Positions 1 to 8,290 of a stretch of DNA of 64,000 nucleotides are shown piece after piece. Location of the stretch: assembly GCF_003014695.1 (NCBI RefSeq), contig NZ_PYAS01000011.1, positions 1-64,000 on the forward strand, read 5' to 3'. The notes below the pieces were generated by a model, which was not told the origin of the DNA, searched no databases, and saw nothing but the letters and a program-made list of their open reading frames with translations. Both the position numbers and the translations under genes were made by a program. The stretch is from Dyadobacter jiangsuensis. GTDB lineage: Bacteria; Bacteroidota; Bacteroidia; Cytophagales; Spirosomataceae. Position 1 is the first letter of the stretch. Each line of letters starts with the position of its first letter.

Positions 1-95
1 TGGTGTTCACCTCTTCCCATCCCGAACAGAGAAGTTAAGCCCGGATCCGCCGATGATACTTGGTTCAAACCCGGTAAAGTAGGTAGCCGCCACAA
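1..95 (+). rRNA. rrf: 5S ribosomal RNA, 3' portion (5' end outside window)
   Basis: The sequence carries the conserved 5S core: the loop-B region CCCGAACAGAGAAGTTAAGC, then GCCGATGATACT, then the 3' side AAAGTAGGTAGCCGCCA. The 5' strand of helix I and the first part of helix II lie before base 1. The molecule ends near base 95, just before an AT-rich stretch and a terminator hairpin. It is presumably the last gene of an rRNA operon whose 16S and 23S genes lie upstream. The 3' end is placed by analogy with other 5S genes. Confidence 0.93.
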
Positions 96-108
96 TTATT
101 AAAACAAT

Positions 109-137
109 AAAAGCATCCCCATAAAGGATGCTTTTTT
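109..137 (+). terminator. Rho-independent terminator of the rRNA operon
   Basis: A 10-bp perfect stem (AAAAGCATCC with GGATGCTTTT) and a 7-base loop run into a T tract directly after the 5S gene. This fits termination of the rRNA operon. Confidence 0.85.
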
Positions 138-257
138 GCGTTAGGGGTCTGGTACTCACCTCTCCCCAGTCGAGCGCGACCCGTTAAGCCCGGATCCGCC
201 GATGATACTTGAACTACGCGTCCCGGTTCAAACCCGGTAAAGTAGGTAGCCGCCACA
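138..257 (+). pseudogene. Degenerate, 5'-truncated second 5S rRNA copy
   Basis: Two blocks are identical to the upstream 5S: GTTAAGCCCGGATCCGCCGA and what follows to ATACTT, and the whole 3' third plus about 14 bases of 3' flank (CACAATTATTAAAA). Between the blocks there is a 14-base insertion (GAACTACGCGTCCC). The loop-B/helix-III region, normally CCCGAACAGAGAAG, has diverged. The 5' strand of helix I is missing because the copy starts straight after the previous terminator T tract. It therefore cannot form the closing helix and is probably not a functional 5S. It may still be co-transcribed by readthrough. Confidence 0.75.
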
Positions 258-270
258 ATTATTAAAAACG

Positions 271-297
271 AAAGCCCGTCCAGATGGAGGGGCTTTT
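271..297 (+). terminator. Terminator after the 5S-like copy
   Basis: AAAGCCC pairs with GGGCTTT around a TCC/GGA inner stem, followed by TTTTC. It sits in the same position relative to the degenerate 5S as the first terminator does to the intact one. Confidence 0.6.
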
Positions 298-339
298 CGC
301 GCGTATAAGGGTGTTGTTTATTATTCAACCTTCAAGGCG

Positions 340-1365
340 CTAACCAATCCCAATAGACTTCCTCTGTGTGGATTCCCTGACAATGAGCTCGGTGGGTAAT
401 GAAATCTGCTGTGTAGGGTAGCTTTGTTTCTGAATATGCCTGATCAGCACTTCGCAGCTTTTGCGCCCGATCTCATAGGCGGGTTCGGCAATTGTGGATA
501 ACGATGGCGAAATGATTTTTGAAGTAGGATCATTCGTAAAGCCGATTACACCTACTTCTTCCCCCACCATTATGCCTTGCTCCCGCAACCATAAGATTAC
601 CCCAAATCCTTTGCGATCGTTGACAGAGAAAATCGCATCAGGGCGGGAGATGCTATTGAACAATGTGCTCATATCTTCACGTCCATTTTCATCGCTGAAA
701 CCGGAGTGAATGACGCCATAAGATTCGAGATTGTGTTTTTTTAATGTATCGAGATAGCCTTGAAGTCTTTGTTGAGTGAGGTTAAGGCCAGGAGGACCGG
801 CGAGATGCGCTATTTTCGAATATCCCTGCGCAATCAAATGCTCAGTAGCCATACATGCCCCGGTATAGTCGTCCTGAACGACCACGGATGTTTTGACGGA
901 TTCCGGCACACGATCAAAAAATACCAGCGGCATATCAGCTTCGACCAACTCTTCAAAATGGCTGAAATCGGTCGTTTCATAGGTAATGCAAGCCAATAGT
1001 CCGTCGACGCTGCTTAGCGAAAGCTCCCGAACGACTTTTGTTTCCCAGTAGGCCGAGTCGTTCGTCAGATACAGCATTACCTGGTAATTCTGTTCCAATG
1101 CATATTCCTGAATGCCGGTGATTACCGTAGAGAAATAGTAATTGGTGATTGCCGGAATAATTACAGCAATTTTGTGCGTACCGCTTTTGACCAAACCAGT
1201 CGCGTTGAAGTTAGGCCGGTAATTCATTTTAGCGGCGGTATCCAGCACCAGTTTCCTGGTTTCCGCGCTCACATCATATGTATCCCTCATCGCACGCGAG
1301 ACAGTCGCCACCGATATGCCGAGTGCTTTGGCAATGTCTTTAATCGTAGTTAATCTTTTGGTCAT
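340..1365 (-). CDS. LacI/GalR-family transcriptional regulator
   Basis: This 341-residue protein has the full LacI layout. An N-terminal helix-turn-helix (residues about 7-27, TIKDIAKALGISVATVSRAM) and hinge are followed by a periplasmic-binding-protein-like sensor domain (from about residue 62, HKIAVIIPAITNYYF) containing the family signature VGVIGFTNDP. It is transcribed divergently from the GH109/nagB operon, so it most likely represses that operon in response to an amino sugar or its phosphate. The effector is inference. Two CpG-centred palindromes in the shared upstream region (1406-1419 and 1481-1488) are candidate operators for it and for autoregulation. Length and motifs are normal for the family. 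Confidence 0.93.
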   Translation of the reverse strand: MTKRLTTIKDIAKALGISVATVSRAMRDTYDVSAETRKLVLDTAAKMNYRPNFNATGLVKSGTHKIAVIIPAITNYYFSTVITGIQEYALEQNYQVMLYLTNDSAYWETKVVRELSLSSVDGLLACITYETTDFSHFEELVEADMPLVFFDRVPESVKTSVVVQDDYTGACMATEHLIAQGYSKIAHLAGPPGLNLTQQRLQGYLDTLKKHNLESYGVIHSGFSDENGREDMSTLFNSISRPDAIFSVNDRKGFGVILWLREQGIMVGEEVGVIGFTNDPTSKIISPSLSTIAEPAYEIGRKSCEVLIRHIQKQSYPTQQISLPTELIVRESTQRKSIGIG

Positions 1366-1405
1366 TGCACTGACTGCTTCGTGGTGTGGGATGAAATTCT
1401 GGTTT

Positions 1406-1419
1406 CGATAACGTTCTCG
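1406..1419. promoter_or_regulatory. Candidate LacI-type operator
   Basis: CGATAACGTTCTCG is a 14-base palindrome with one mismatched pair, centred on CG as is typical of LacI/GalR operators. It lies 41 bp upstream of the regulator's start and between the divergent genes. Confidence 0.45.
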
Positions 1420-1480
1420 CTACTATTTAAAGTAAATATCTGGAATGCCGCTATAAAACATTGTAAAATTGTACGATTGC

Positions 1481-1488
1481 AAACGTTT
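1481..1488. promoter_or_regulatory. Candidate LacI-type operator core
   Basis: AAACGTTT is a perfect 8-base palindrome matching the central core of many LacI-family operators. It lies about 28 bp before the GH109 start codon, where bound repressor would block transcription of the amino-sugar operon. Confidence 0.45.
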
Positions 1489-1516
1489 TTTTGGATTGAA
1501 CAATGACTCAAAACAA

Positions 1517-2920
1517 ATGAAAAAGCGCGAATTTTTGAAAATAGCCGGATTAGGAACGCTCGGAATGGCAGGGGCAAACGCCAAGGTGGTTGCTGAACCG
1601 GGTCTCGTGTTACCAGTTGATAGAAAGCAGATTTTTAACATGAGCGGCTTTGCCGCACCGAAGATCGATAACGTGCGTATAGGCTATATAGGCATGGGTA
1701 ATCGCGGCGGCGGGGCGATTAAACGCATCGTGCACCTGGCCAGCGTGCAGGTGACGGGCGTAGCCGATATCGTACCTGAAAAGGCGAATAGTGCAAAGAA
1801 GTTTTTGATAGAAGCCGGACATAACCCGGAAGCGTATTCCGGTTCGCCGGATGCCTGGAGGAAGCTTTGCGAACGCGACGACATTGACCTCATTTACATT
1901 TGCACACCCTGGAACCTGCATACCCCCATGGCGTTGTACGCGATGGAGCATGGCAAGCACGTCGCGACGGAAATCCCAGCTGCAACGACGGTGGAAGATT
2001 GCTGGAAGCTCGTTGAAACCTCGGAGCGCACCAAAAAGCATTGCATGATGCTGGAAAACTGCTGCTACGACTTTTTTGAGCTACTTACATTGAATATGGC
2101 CCGGCAGCGTTTTTTCGGAGAGATTGTCCATGTCGAAGGTGCCTATATCCATGACATTTTTGAATCACTGTTCCAAAAAGACAAGCGTTACGATTTGTGG
2201 CGCCTGAAAGAAAATCAGCGAAACGGGAACTTGTATCCTATGCACGGCCTGGGACCCATCGCGCAAGTTCTCGACATTAACCGCGGGGATAAAATGGATT
2301 ACCTCGTGTCCATGAGCAGCAATGATTATATGCTGCAAGCCAAGGCGAATGAATTGGCTGCGAAAGATCCCGATTTCAAAAAGTACGCAGGGAAATCGTA
2401 CCGCGGGAATATGAATACCACCACTATCAAGACTAATAAGGGGAAGACGATCATGCTGCAACACGACGTGTCCTCTCCACGGCCCTACTCGCGTCTGCAT
2501 CTGATCAGCGGTACCAAAGGCGCCGCGCAAAAATATCCGTTACCGGAGGATGGCACGCAAGGTCGTATTTCGCACGGGCACGAGTGGATCAAGCCGGATG
2601 AATTCAAAGCACTTGAACAGCAGTATCAGCCTGAAATCGTGAAGCGCGTGGGAGAACTGGCCAAGAAGGTGGGCGGACATGGCGGGATGGATTTCCTGAT
2701 GGACTGGCGGTTGATAGACTGCCTGCGTAATGGACTTCCCCTGGATCAGGACGTATACGATGCTGCGTCATGGAGTGTAATCTCGCCGCTCACTGAATGG
2801 TCGGTGGCAAACAGGTCCAATTCGATCGATGTACCAGACTTTACGAATGGTTCCTGGAAGAAAAATAAGCCCGTCGACATTACATTAAAGGAGGGCGGTA
2901 ATACGGAAGTAAAATCATAG
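1517..2920 (+). CDS. GH109 alpha-N-acetylgalactosaminidase (Gfo/Idh/MocA fold)
   Basis: This 467-residue protein starts with a Tat-like export signal (KKREFLKIAGLG). A NAD-binding Rossmann domain follows (IGYIGMGNRGGGA), then the GH109 signatures GNLYPMHGLGP and MLQHDVSSPRPYSRLH. Family 109 enzymes hydrolyse terminal alpha-linked N-acetylgalactosamine by an NAD-dependent oxidation/elimination mechanism. The substrate here is inferred from those motifs. I chose the ATG at 1517 over an in-frame start at 1469 because the signal peptide begins there. It is first in an operon with nagB 6 bp downstream, which fits release and catabolism of amino sugars. Confidence 0.88.
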   Translation: MKKREFLKIAGLGTLGMAGANAKVVAEPGLVLPVDRKQIFNMSGFAAPKIDNVRIGYIGMGNRGGGAIKRIVHLASVQVTGVADIVPEKANSAKKFLIEAGHNPEAYSGSPDAWRKLCERDDIDLIYICTPWNLHTPMALYAMEHGKHVATEIPAATTVEDCWKLVETSERTKKHCMMLENCCYDFFELLTLNMARQRFFGEIVHVEGAYIHDIFESLFQKDKRYDLWRLKENQRNGNLYPMHGLGPIAQVLDINRGDKMDYLVSMSSNDYMLQAKANELAAKDPDFKKYAGKSYRGNMNTTTIKTNKGKTIMLQHDVSSPRPYSRLHLISGTKGAAQKYPLPEDGTQGRISHGHEWIKPDEFKALEQQYQPEIVKRVGELAKKVGGHGGMDFLMDWRLIDCLRNGLPLDQDVYDAASWSVISPLTEWSVANRSNSIDVPDFTNGSWKKNKPVDITLKEGGNTEVKS

Positions 2921-2926
2921 AAGAGT

Positions 2927-3700
2927 ATGAAAGTTATTATTTCGGAGACAAAAGAGGAGTTGGGGCAAAGTGCCGGCGCATATGCTGCCATGATCATCAG
3001 GGACACCATAACTACGCAGGGCTATGCGAACGTGATTCTGGCCACTGGAACCAGCCAGTTTGAAACATTGAATCAGCTGATTGAGGAGAAAGATATCGAC
3101 TGGTCGAAAGTCACGATGTTCCATTTAGATGAATACATCGGTTTGCCGGTGACGCATCCGGCGAGTTTCCGGAAATACCTGTCCGAGCGGTTTTTATCCA
3201 AAGTACCTTCGCTGCGCGCTTCGTACCTGATTAACGGGGAAGGTGATCTTGAAAAAGAGCTGGAATACCTGGCCCAAAATATCAGTGCGCATCCAATTGA
3301 TGTGGCATTGGTGGGCATCGGCGAGAACGGGCATTTGGCGTTCAATGACCCACCAGCCGATTTTGATACCGAATCGCCTTATCTGGTGGTAAATCTTGAT
3401 GAGCCGTGCCGTCGTCAGCAAATGGGCGAGGGCTGGTTTGGATCGCTCGACGAAGTGCCGTTGCAGGCGATCAGTATGTCGGTGCGGCAGATCATGAAAT
3501 CGACCCACATAATTTGTTCGGTTCCCGACGAAAGGAAAGCGGTAGCAGTTAAAAATAGCCTCGAAAATGAGGTGAGTAATGCATTTCCGGCGAGCATTTT
3601 GCAGCTTCATTCGCATTGTGCCTTCTTTCTGGACAGGGAATCTGCGAGCTTGCTGACGGCCATTGAAACGGCAAACAGCGACGTCGAAATACGCAAATAG
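2927..3700 (+). CDS. nagB: Glucosamine-6-phosphate deaminase (NagB/AgaI family)
   Basis: This 257-residue protein of typical length converts amino-sugar 6-phosphate to ketose 6-phosphate and ammonia. The family motifs are present: ATGTSQFETL near residue 40, the active-site segment FHLDEYIGL (around residue 70) and GIGENGHLAFNDPP (around residue 130). Placement directly behind a GalNAc-specific glycosidase means it could act on galactosamine 6-phosphate (AgaI-like) rather than glucosamine 6-phosphate. Sequence alone does not decide this. It follows the GH109 gene by 6 bp and is very probably co-transcribed. Confidence 0.9.
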   Translation: MKVIISETKEELGQSAGAYAAMIIRDTITTQGYANVILATGTSQFETLNQLIEEKDIDWSKVTMFHLDEYIGLPVTHPASFRKYLSERFLSKVPSLRASYLINGEGDLEKELEYLAQNISAHPIDVALVGIGENGHLAFNDPPADFDTESPYLVVNLDEPCRRQQMGEGWFGSLDEVPLQAISMSVRQIMKSTHIICSVPDERKAVAVKNSLENEVSNAFPASILQLHSHCAFFLDRESASLLTAIETANSDVEIRK

Positions 3701-3764
3701 CGGCTCGGGTACGGGTAAAAGCAGCGTTATAGTAACTTCTATTCCAAATAGTTATCCTAAACCT

Positions 3765-4907
3765 ATGGAAGCACCTTCTATTGCCGCACAAAAGGAAGTA
3801 AGGCAACCTTCCTCGCCGGGCCGGTTGGCCTCGATCGATGCGTTGCGGGGATTTGATATGCTGATGATTGCAGGAGGGGGGCAGTTCATTTCTACGCTGG
3901 GCGGAAAAACGGGGATTCCGTTTATCGACGCCATTGCCGCACAATTCGAGCATCCCGCGTGGAATGGTTTTACTTTTTACGATTTCATATTCCCGCTGTT
4001 TCTTTTCCTGGCAGGCACTTCCCTCGCATTCAGTGTTACGGGTGGTTTGGCGAAAGGCATTCCACCGTCAGTGATACGGAACAAGGTATTCAAACGAATG
4101 TTGATCCTGATTGCACTGGGTATTCTCGACAAGAATGCTCCGATGGATATTTTCGATCCCGCGCATATACGCTACGGGAGCGTGCTCGGGCGGATAGGGC
4201 TCGCGGCGTTCATTTCGGCGATTTTATATATGAAATTCGGAACGAACCAGCGGCTGTATATCGGAGCAGTCATTCTCGTTGCTTACTATTTGATTGTGCT
4301 ATTGGTACCCGTTCCTGGTTTCGGTGCAGGTGATCTTTCTTTCGAAGGCAATCTGGTGGGCTGGATCGACCGCAATTTTATGCCGGGGATATTGAAGCAG
4401 GGTACGTATGATGAACTGGCACTCCTTACCCAGTTTCCGGCGATATGTCTTACCATTTTCGGTACGGTGGCTGGCGATGCGCTACTGAAAGAAAGCGATT
4501 CGGGTGCGAAAGTCGGGAGGCTTTTTGCATTCGCTCTGGCCGGTATTGTGGTTGGATTGGCCTGGAATTTCGTTTTTCCTGTTAACAAACACCTTTGGTC
4601 GAGCTCATTTATCATGCTCACTTCCGGAATGGCCTTCGCGATGCTCGCGCTGTTTTACTGGATCATCGATGTGAAAGGGCACCATAAATGGGCGTTTTTC
4701 TTCCGCGTAATCGGGCTGAATTCGCTCGTCATTTACTTAGCTGTGCGGTTTGTGGATTTCAATGAGTCGTCGAGACTGCTGTTTGCAGGTATTTATAAGC
4801 ATGCTCCCGAAAACTGGCACGAGGTTTACAATACGCTGGGCGGGTTCGTACTGGTTTGGCTGTTTCTCTACTTTTTGTATCGTCAAAAAATATTTGTCAA
4901 AGTCTAG
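3765..4907 (+). CDS. DUF5009 membrane acyltransferase, heparan-alpha-glucosaminide N-acetyltransferase-like
   Basis: This 380-residue polytopic inner-membrane protein has about ten hydrophobic segments. It opens with the family hallmark RLASIDALRGFDMLMIAGGG, seen in COG4299/DUF5009 proteins related to HGSNAT and YeiB. Family members are thought to transfer acetyl groups across the membrane to amino sugars. I chose the ATG at 3765, since an upstream in-frame start at 3663 would overlap nagB. It sits between nagB and an esterase in the same operon, so acetylation or deacetylation of the amino-sugar substrate is a reasonable but unproven role. Confidence 0.82.
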   Translation: MEAPSIAAQKEVRQPSSPGRLASIDALRGFDMLMIAGGGQFISTLGGKTGIPFIDAIAAQFEHPAWNGFTFYDFIFPLFLFLAGTSLAFSVTGGLAKGIPPSVIRNKVFKRMLILIALGILDKNAPMDIFDPAHIRYGSVLGRIGLAAFISAILYMKFGTNQRLYIGAVILVAYYLIVLLVPVPGFGAGDLSFEGNLVGWIDRNFMPGILKQGTYDELALLTQFPAICLTIFGTVAGDALLKESDSGAKVGRLFAFALAGIVVGLAWNFVFPVNKHLWSSSFIMLTSGMAFAMLALFYWIIDVKGHHKWAFFFRVIGLNSLVIYLAVRFVDFNESSRLLFAGIYKHAPENWHEVYNTLGGFVLVWLFLYFLYRQKIFVKV

Positions 4908-4910
4908 CTT

Positions 4911-6221
4911 ATGAAAACCGCCGACACGGACCCCAATGGTGCTGAAATATCGAGAAGATCCTTTTTAAAAAACACCGCCGGTACGGTCGCGCTGTCAATG
5001 GCGGGCGGGGCGTCGGTAACTGCGGCAGCTCCCGTTTTTAATGCAAACAGTATTCATTCAGTTTCTATGGCATCAGAAAAAAGCCTGATAGGCGCTTACG
5101 GTCCCTGGGCCGCCTCATTGCTTCCCGCCCAGCCCCCGCTTTCATTTCGAAACTCCAAATGGGGCAATATTGAGGCCTGGCGGAAGGAGGCTTTGGAAAA
5201 GACCAGAGAACTGGTGTCGGCCCCCGCAAAACCCGCATTGCCGAAAGTGACTGTCAAGAAGAAATATACCTACGACGGGCTGGAAATCGAAGAACTAACC
5301 TGGCAATTGCCTTACGGGAGGCCCACCGAAGCCGTTTTGCTGAAACCGGCGGGCACTACCAAGCCGCTACCGGGCATTCTGGGGCTCCATGATCACGCGG
5401 GGATGAAGTATTTCGGATTAAGAAAAATTGTCAAAACATCCGACGACCAGCATCCGATACTGAAAGAACACCAGGAGACGGATTACGGCGGCAGGGCCTG
5501 GGCGAATGAGATAGCTAAACAGGGCCACGTAGTGCTGGTGCACGATACCTATGCGTTCGGCAGCCGCAGGGTGCATTATGAGGATACAAAAGGATTGAAC
5601 TGGGGCGCGGTGAGCACCGAAGGTAAATCGGATGCTGATCCTGAAAAAACTGAGAATATCCGGACTTACAATGCATGGTCGTCGGAGCACGAGCATGTGA
5701 TGTCCAAATCGCTGTTTTCGGCTGGTACCACGTGGCCCGGTGTGTTTTTGATGGAAGATCAGGTGGCGCTCGATATTCTGGCAGCCCGGAAAGAAGTAGA
5801 CGCTAATCGCCTCGGCTGCGGCGGGCTTTCGGGGGGCGGGTTGCGTACCGTGTACCTGGCCGGCCTTGACCCGCGCATTAAATGTGCCGTTTGCGTCGGG
5901 TTTATGACCACCTGGAAGGATTTGATTCTAAATAAATCATTCAACCATACCTGGATGACTTATACGCCACTGCTGCCCAAATACCTCGATTTTCCTGAGA
6001 TTCTGGGCCTGAGAGTGCCATTACCTACATTGGTTTTGAACAACAACCAGGATGAGCTCTACACCCTCCCGGAAATGAAGCAAGCGGACGCCATTTTAAC
6101 GGAGGTTTTCAAAAAAGCCGGCGCTTCCGACAAATATAAGGCCAGCTTTTACGACGGCCCGCACAAGTTCGACGCAGATATGCAGAAAGAAGCCTTCGAG
6201 TGGTTCAGGAAGTGGCTTTGA
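4911..6221 (+). CDS. Tat-exported alpha/beta hydrolase (dienelactone hydrolase / acetyl-xylan-esterase type)
   Basis: This 436-residue protein begins with a clear twin-arginine signal (SRRSFLKNTAG at residues 15-25). The hydrolase fold shows the nucleophile elbow GGLSGGG within CGGLSGGGLRTVYLAGLDPR, a candidate acidic residue in NNNQDELY, and a C-terminal histidine in YDGPHKFD. It starts 3 bp after the DUF5009 gene, so translation is probably coupled. An esterase removing acyl groups from extracytoplasmic carbohydrates would suit the operon, but the substrate is unknown. Its 3' end overlaps the convergent ispD by 17 bp. Confidence 0.82.
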   Translation: MKTADTDPNGAEISRRSFLKNTAGTVALSMAGGASVTAAAPVFNANSIHSVSMASEKSLIGAYGPWAASLLPAQPPLSFRNSKWGNIEAWRKEALEKTRELVSAPAKPALPKVTVKKKYTYDGLEIEELTWQLPYGRPTEAVLLKPAGTTKPLPGILGLHDHAGMKYFGLRKIVKTSDDQHPILKEHQETDYGGRAWANEIAKQGHVVLVHDTYAFGSRRVHYEDTKGLNWGAVSTEGKSDADPEKTENIRTYNAWSSEHEHVMSKSLFSAGTTWPGVFLMEDQVALDILAARKEVDANRLGCGGLSGGGLRTVYLAGLDPRIKCAVCVGFMTTWKDLILNKSFNHTWMTYTPLLPKYLDFPEILGLRVPLPTLVLNNNQDELYTLPEMKQADAILTEVFKKAGASDKYKASFYDGPHKFDADMQKEAFEWFRKWL

Positions 6222-6885
6222 GATAAATTTCCGCCCAGCGAAGATCTTCGGGTGTGGTGATCTTGATATTCTCGTAAGCGCCGTCGATGAGATGGATATG
6301 GTAACCCCATGCTTCGAGCACGCTTGCGCAATCGGTGAACGATTCGTGGTAGTCGGCGGTGAATGCGGCTTTCATCCAGCTGGATTTGAATGTCTGCGGC
6401 GTCTGGATAAGCCTGAATAGCGTGCGATCCATCGCTTTATTCCCTTCGTTCTGGCCTACAATCCGGATCGAATCTTTCAAAGGTACGCTCACCACCGCGG
6501 CGCCATACGAAGCGGCGTTTTTGAAGCTGTCGGCAATAATCTCGCGGGAAATCACTGGTCTTACGCCGTCGTGAACGGCCACGAGGAATTCTTCTTTCTC
6601 TACAATGCAGTTCAATCCGTTTTTAACCGAGTGAAAGCGTGTTTTTCCTCCTGCTACGAGTTGATGGGGAATGGCAAAACGATGATTTCTGCACAATTCT
6701 TCCCAGTAACCAAACTGCTCCGACGGCAGCACGACAATAATGCGCAGGTTGTGCGAATAGTCGGCAAATGCCCGGATCGTATGCATGAGCACAGGCAGGC
6801 CGTTGACAAAGAGAAACTGTTTCGGGATATCGCTTTTCATGCGGCTACCACTTCCGCCGGCAACGATGATGACGTATTCTTGCAT
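6205..6885 (-). CDS. ispD: 2-C-methyl-D-erythritol 4-phosphate cytidylyltransferase
   Basis: This 226-residue protein carries the nucleotidyltransferase signature VAGGSGSRMKSDIPKQF at its N-terminus, and VHDGVRPVIS and TPQTFKSSWMKAAF further on. These are the diagnostic IspD segments. The enzyme makes CDP-methylerythritol from CTP and MEP in non-mevalonate isoprenoid synthesis, in the cytoplasm. It is downstream of queA on the same strand but separated from it by a terminator hairpin. Its stop codon lies inside the end of the convergent hydrolase gene. Confidence 0.95.
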   Translation of the reverse strand: MQEYVIIVAGGSGSRMKSDIPKQFLFVNGLPVLMHTIRAFADYSHNLRIIVVLPSEQFGYWEELCRNHRFAIPHQLVAGGKTRFHSVKNGLNCIVEKEEFLVAVHDGVRPVISREIIADSFKNAASYGAAVVSVPLKDSIRIVGQNEGNKAMDRTLFRLIQTPQTFKSSWMKAAFTADYHESFTDCASVLEAWGYHIHLIDGAYENIKITTPEDLRWAEIYLKATS

Positions 6886-6900
6886 CGGGATTCAGGCTAA

Positions 6901-6956
6901 TAAAAAATGGTCATTTACGGCTCAGGACGATTTGTCGCTGATCATAAATGACCATT
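6901..6956 (-). terminator. Terminator between queA and ispD
   Basis: A 12-bp perfect inverted repeat (AATGGTCATTTA with TAAATGACCATT) encloses a 27-base loop. On the minus strand it is followed by TTTTT, placing it right after the queA stop. Confidence 0.65.
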
Positions 6957-6974
6957 GGATTTCAGGGTTGTATA

Positions 6975-8024
6975 TTAAATGATCAGCATGGCGTCGCCGT
7001 ACGTGAAGAATTTGTATTTCTCCTTGATGGCGATATCATAAGCTTTCATTACCAGATCAAAACCTCCGAAAGCACATGCAGCCATCAAAAGGATCGATTC
7101 GGGCAACTGGAAATTCGATAGTAATGCATTGGCGATCTTGAAATCGTATGGAGGGAACACGAATTTATCGGTCCAGCCTTCTACCGGTTTCAAATGGCCG
7201 CTCGCCGATACCGACGATTCGATAGCGCGTAACGAAGTGGTACCTACCGCGCAAATGCGTTTTTTGCCGTCGATCGCCTTGTTCACAACCTCCGCTGTAC
7301 CTTGTGTAATGCGGTAGTTTTCAGAGTCGGTTTTGTGTTTGGTCAAATCTTCCACGTCCACGGTACGGAAGGTACCCAAGCCAACGTGCAAAGTAACCGG
7401 AGCGAAGCTAACCCCTTTAATTTCAAGGCGCTTCATGATGGCTTTCGTAAAGTGCATACCCGCAGTAGGAGCGGCTACCGCACCGACGTGCTCTGCAAAA
7501 ATGGTTTGGAAACGTTCCCGGTCGGCGCTTTCTACCTTGCGGCGTGAGATAATTTCAGGAGGAAGCGGTGTTTCGCCCAGTTCGTCGACCAGCTTCATGA
7601 ATGCGTCGTTGTCGCCGTCGTAAAGGAAACGGATCGTACGGCCGCGTGAAGTGGTGTTGTCGATTACCTCGGCTACCAGGTCGCTGTCGCCGAAATACAG
7701 CTTGTTACCTACACGGATTTTCCGTGCTGGATCAACCAGAACATCCCAAAGGCGCATTTCGCGGTTCAATTCGCGCAACAGGAAAACTTCAATTTTCGCG
7801 CCGGTTTTTTCCTTCTGGCCGTAAAGGCGGGCAGGAAATACCTTCGTGTCGTTGATAGCCATTACATCGCCGTCGTCAAAATAATTGATCACATCGGCGA
7901 ATGTTTTATGTTCAATTTCTCCTGTTTTCCGGTGAACGACCATCAGGCGGGACTCTCCGCGGTCGGAAGGATGAAGTGCGATTAAACTCTGGGGAAGATC
8001 AAACTTAAATTCGGATAGCTTCAT
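6975..8024 (-). CDS. queA: S-adenosylmethionine:tRNA ribosyltransferase-isomerase
   Basis: This 349-residue protein has family motifs throughout: the N-terminal FDLPQSLIALHPS, then GDVMAINDTKVFPARLYG, PTAGMHFT, HVGLGTFRTV and YDFKIANALLSNFQLPES. QueA transfers the ribosyl part of SAM to preQ1-modified tRNA to form epoxyqueuosine. Length is normal. A good minus-strand promoter lies about 220 bp upstream (8246-8276), giving an unusually long leader. Confidence 0.96.
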   Translation of the reverse strand: MKLSEFKFDLPQSLIALHPSDRGESRLMVVHRKTGEIEHKTFADVINYFDDGDVMAINDTKVFPARLYGQKEKTGAKIEVFLLRELNREMRLWDVLVDPARKIRVGNKLYFGDSDLVAEVIDNTTSRGRTIRFLYDGDNDAFMKLVDELGETPLPPEIISRRKVESADRERFQTIFAEHVGAVAAPTAGMHFTKAIMKRLEIKGVSFAPVTLHVGLGTFRTVDVEDLTKHKTDSENYRITQGTAEVVNKAIDGKKRICAVGTTSLRAIESSVSASGHLKPVEGWTDKFVFPPYDFKIANALLSNFQLPESILLMAACAFGGFDLVMKAYDIAIKEKYKFFTYGDAMLII

Positions 8025-8245
8025 AGCTGGATATTCTGTGAATTTCTTTGGTCGTAGATAATGTCAGGAAAAACGGATAAATCCCGATTTCTGGCGGATT
8101 CCGGCACTTATTACAACTGAATTATAGCAATTATTAACTAGATAAGCACTCACCTTTCAAAGAAAATTTGATAGCGGGAATACTTGCAGGCGTTTCAAAT
8201 TGCCCAAAAAATTTGTATAATCAGCCCTTATCTAAAATAAGACCG
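8025..8245 (-). other. Long untranslated leader of queA (no gene seen)
   Basis: The roughly 220 bp between the predicted promoter and the queA ATG contain no convincing reading frame and no terminator. I do not see a recognisable preQ1 aptamer by eye. It may be an ordinary long 5' UTR or hold an unrecognised control element. Confidence 0.3.
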
Positions 8246-8276
8246 CAAAAGTAGGAATTTTTTTAAAAAATTTCAA
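8246..8276 (-). promoter_or_regulatory. Bacteroidota-type promoter for queA
   Basis: Read on the minus strand, the -33 TTG (8274-8276) is 20 bp from the -7 element TACTTTTG (8246-8253). This matches the TTG-N17-23-TAnnTTTG consensus. Confidence 0.55.
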
Positions 8277-8290
8277 GAAATGCGGCGGTT

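Noticed and set aside
8025..8245. preQ1 riboswitch in the queA leader
   Set aside because: Suspected from gene context, but I see no clear aptamer pseudoknot pattern in the bases.
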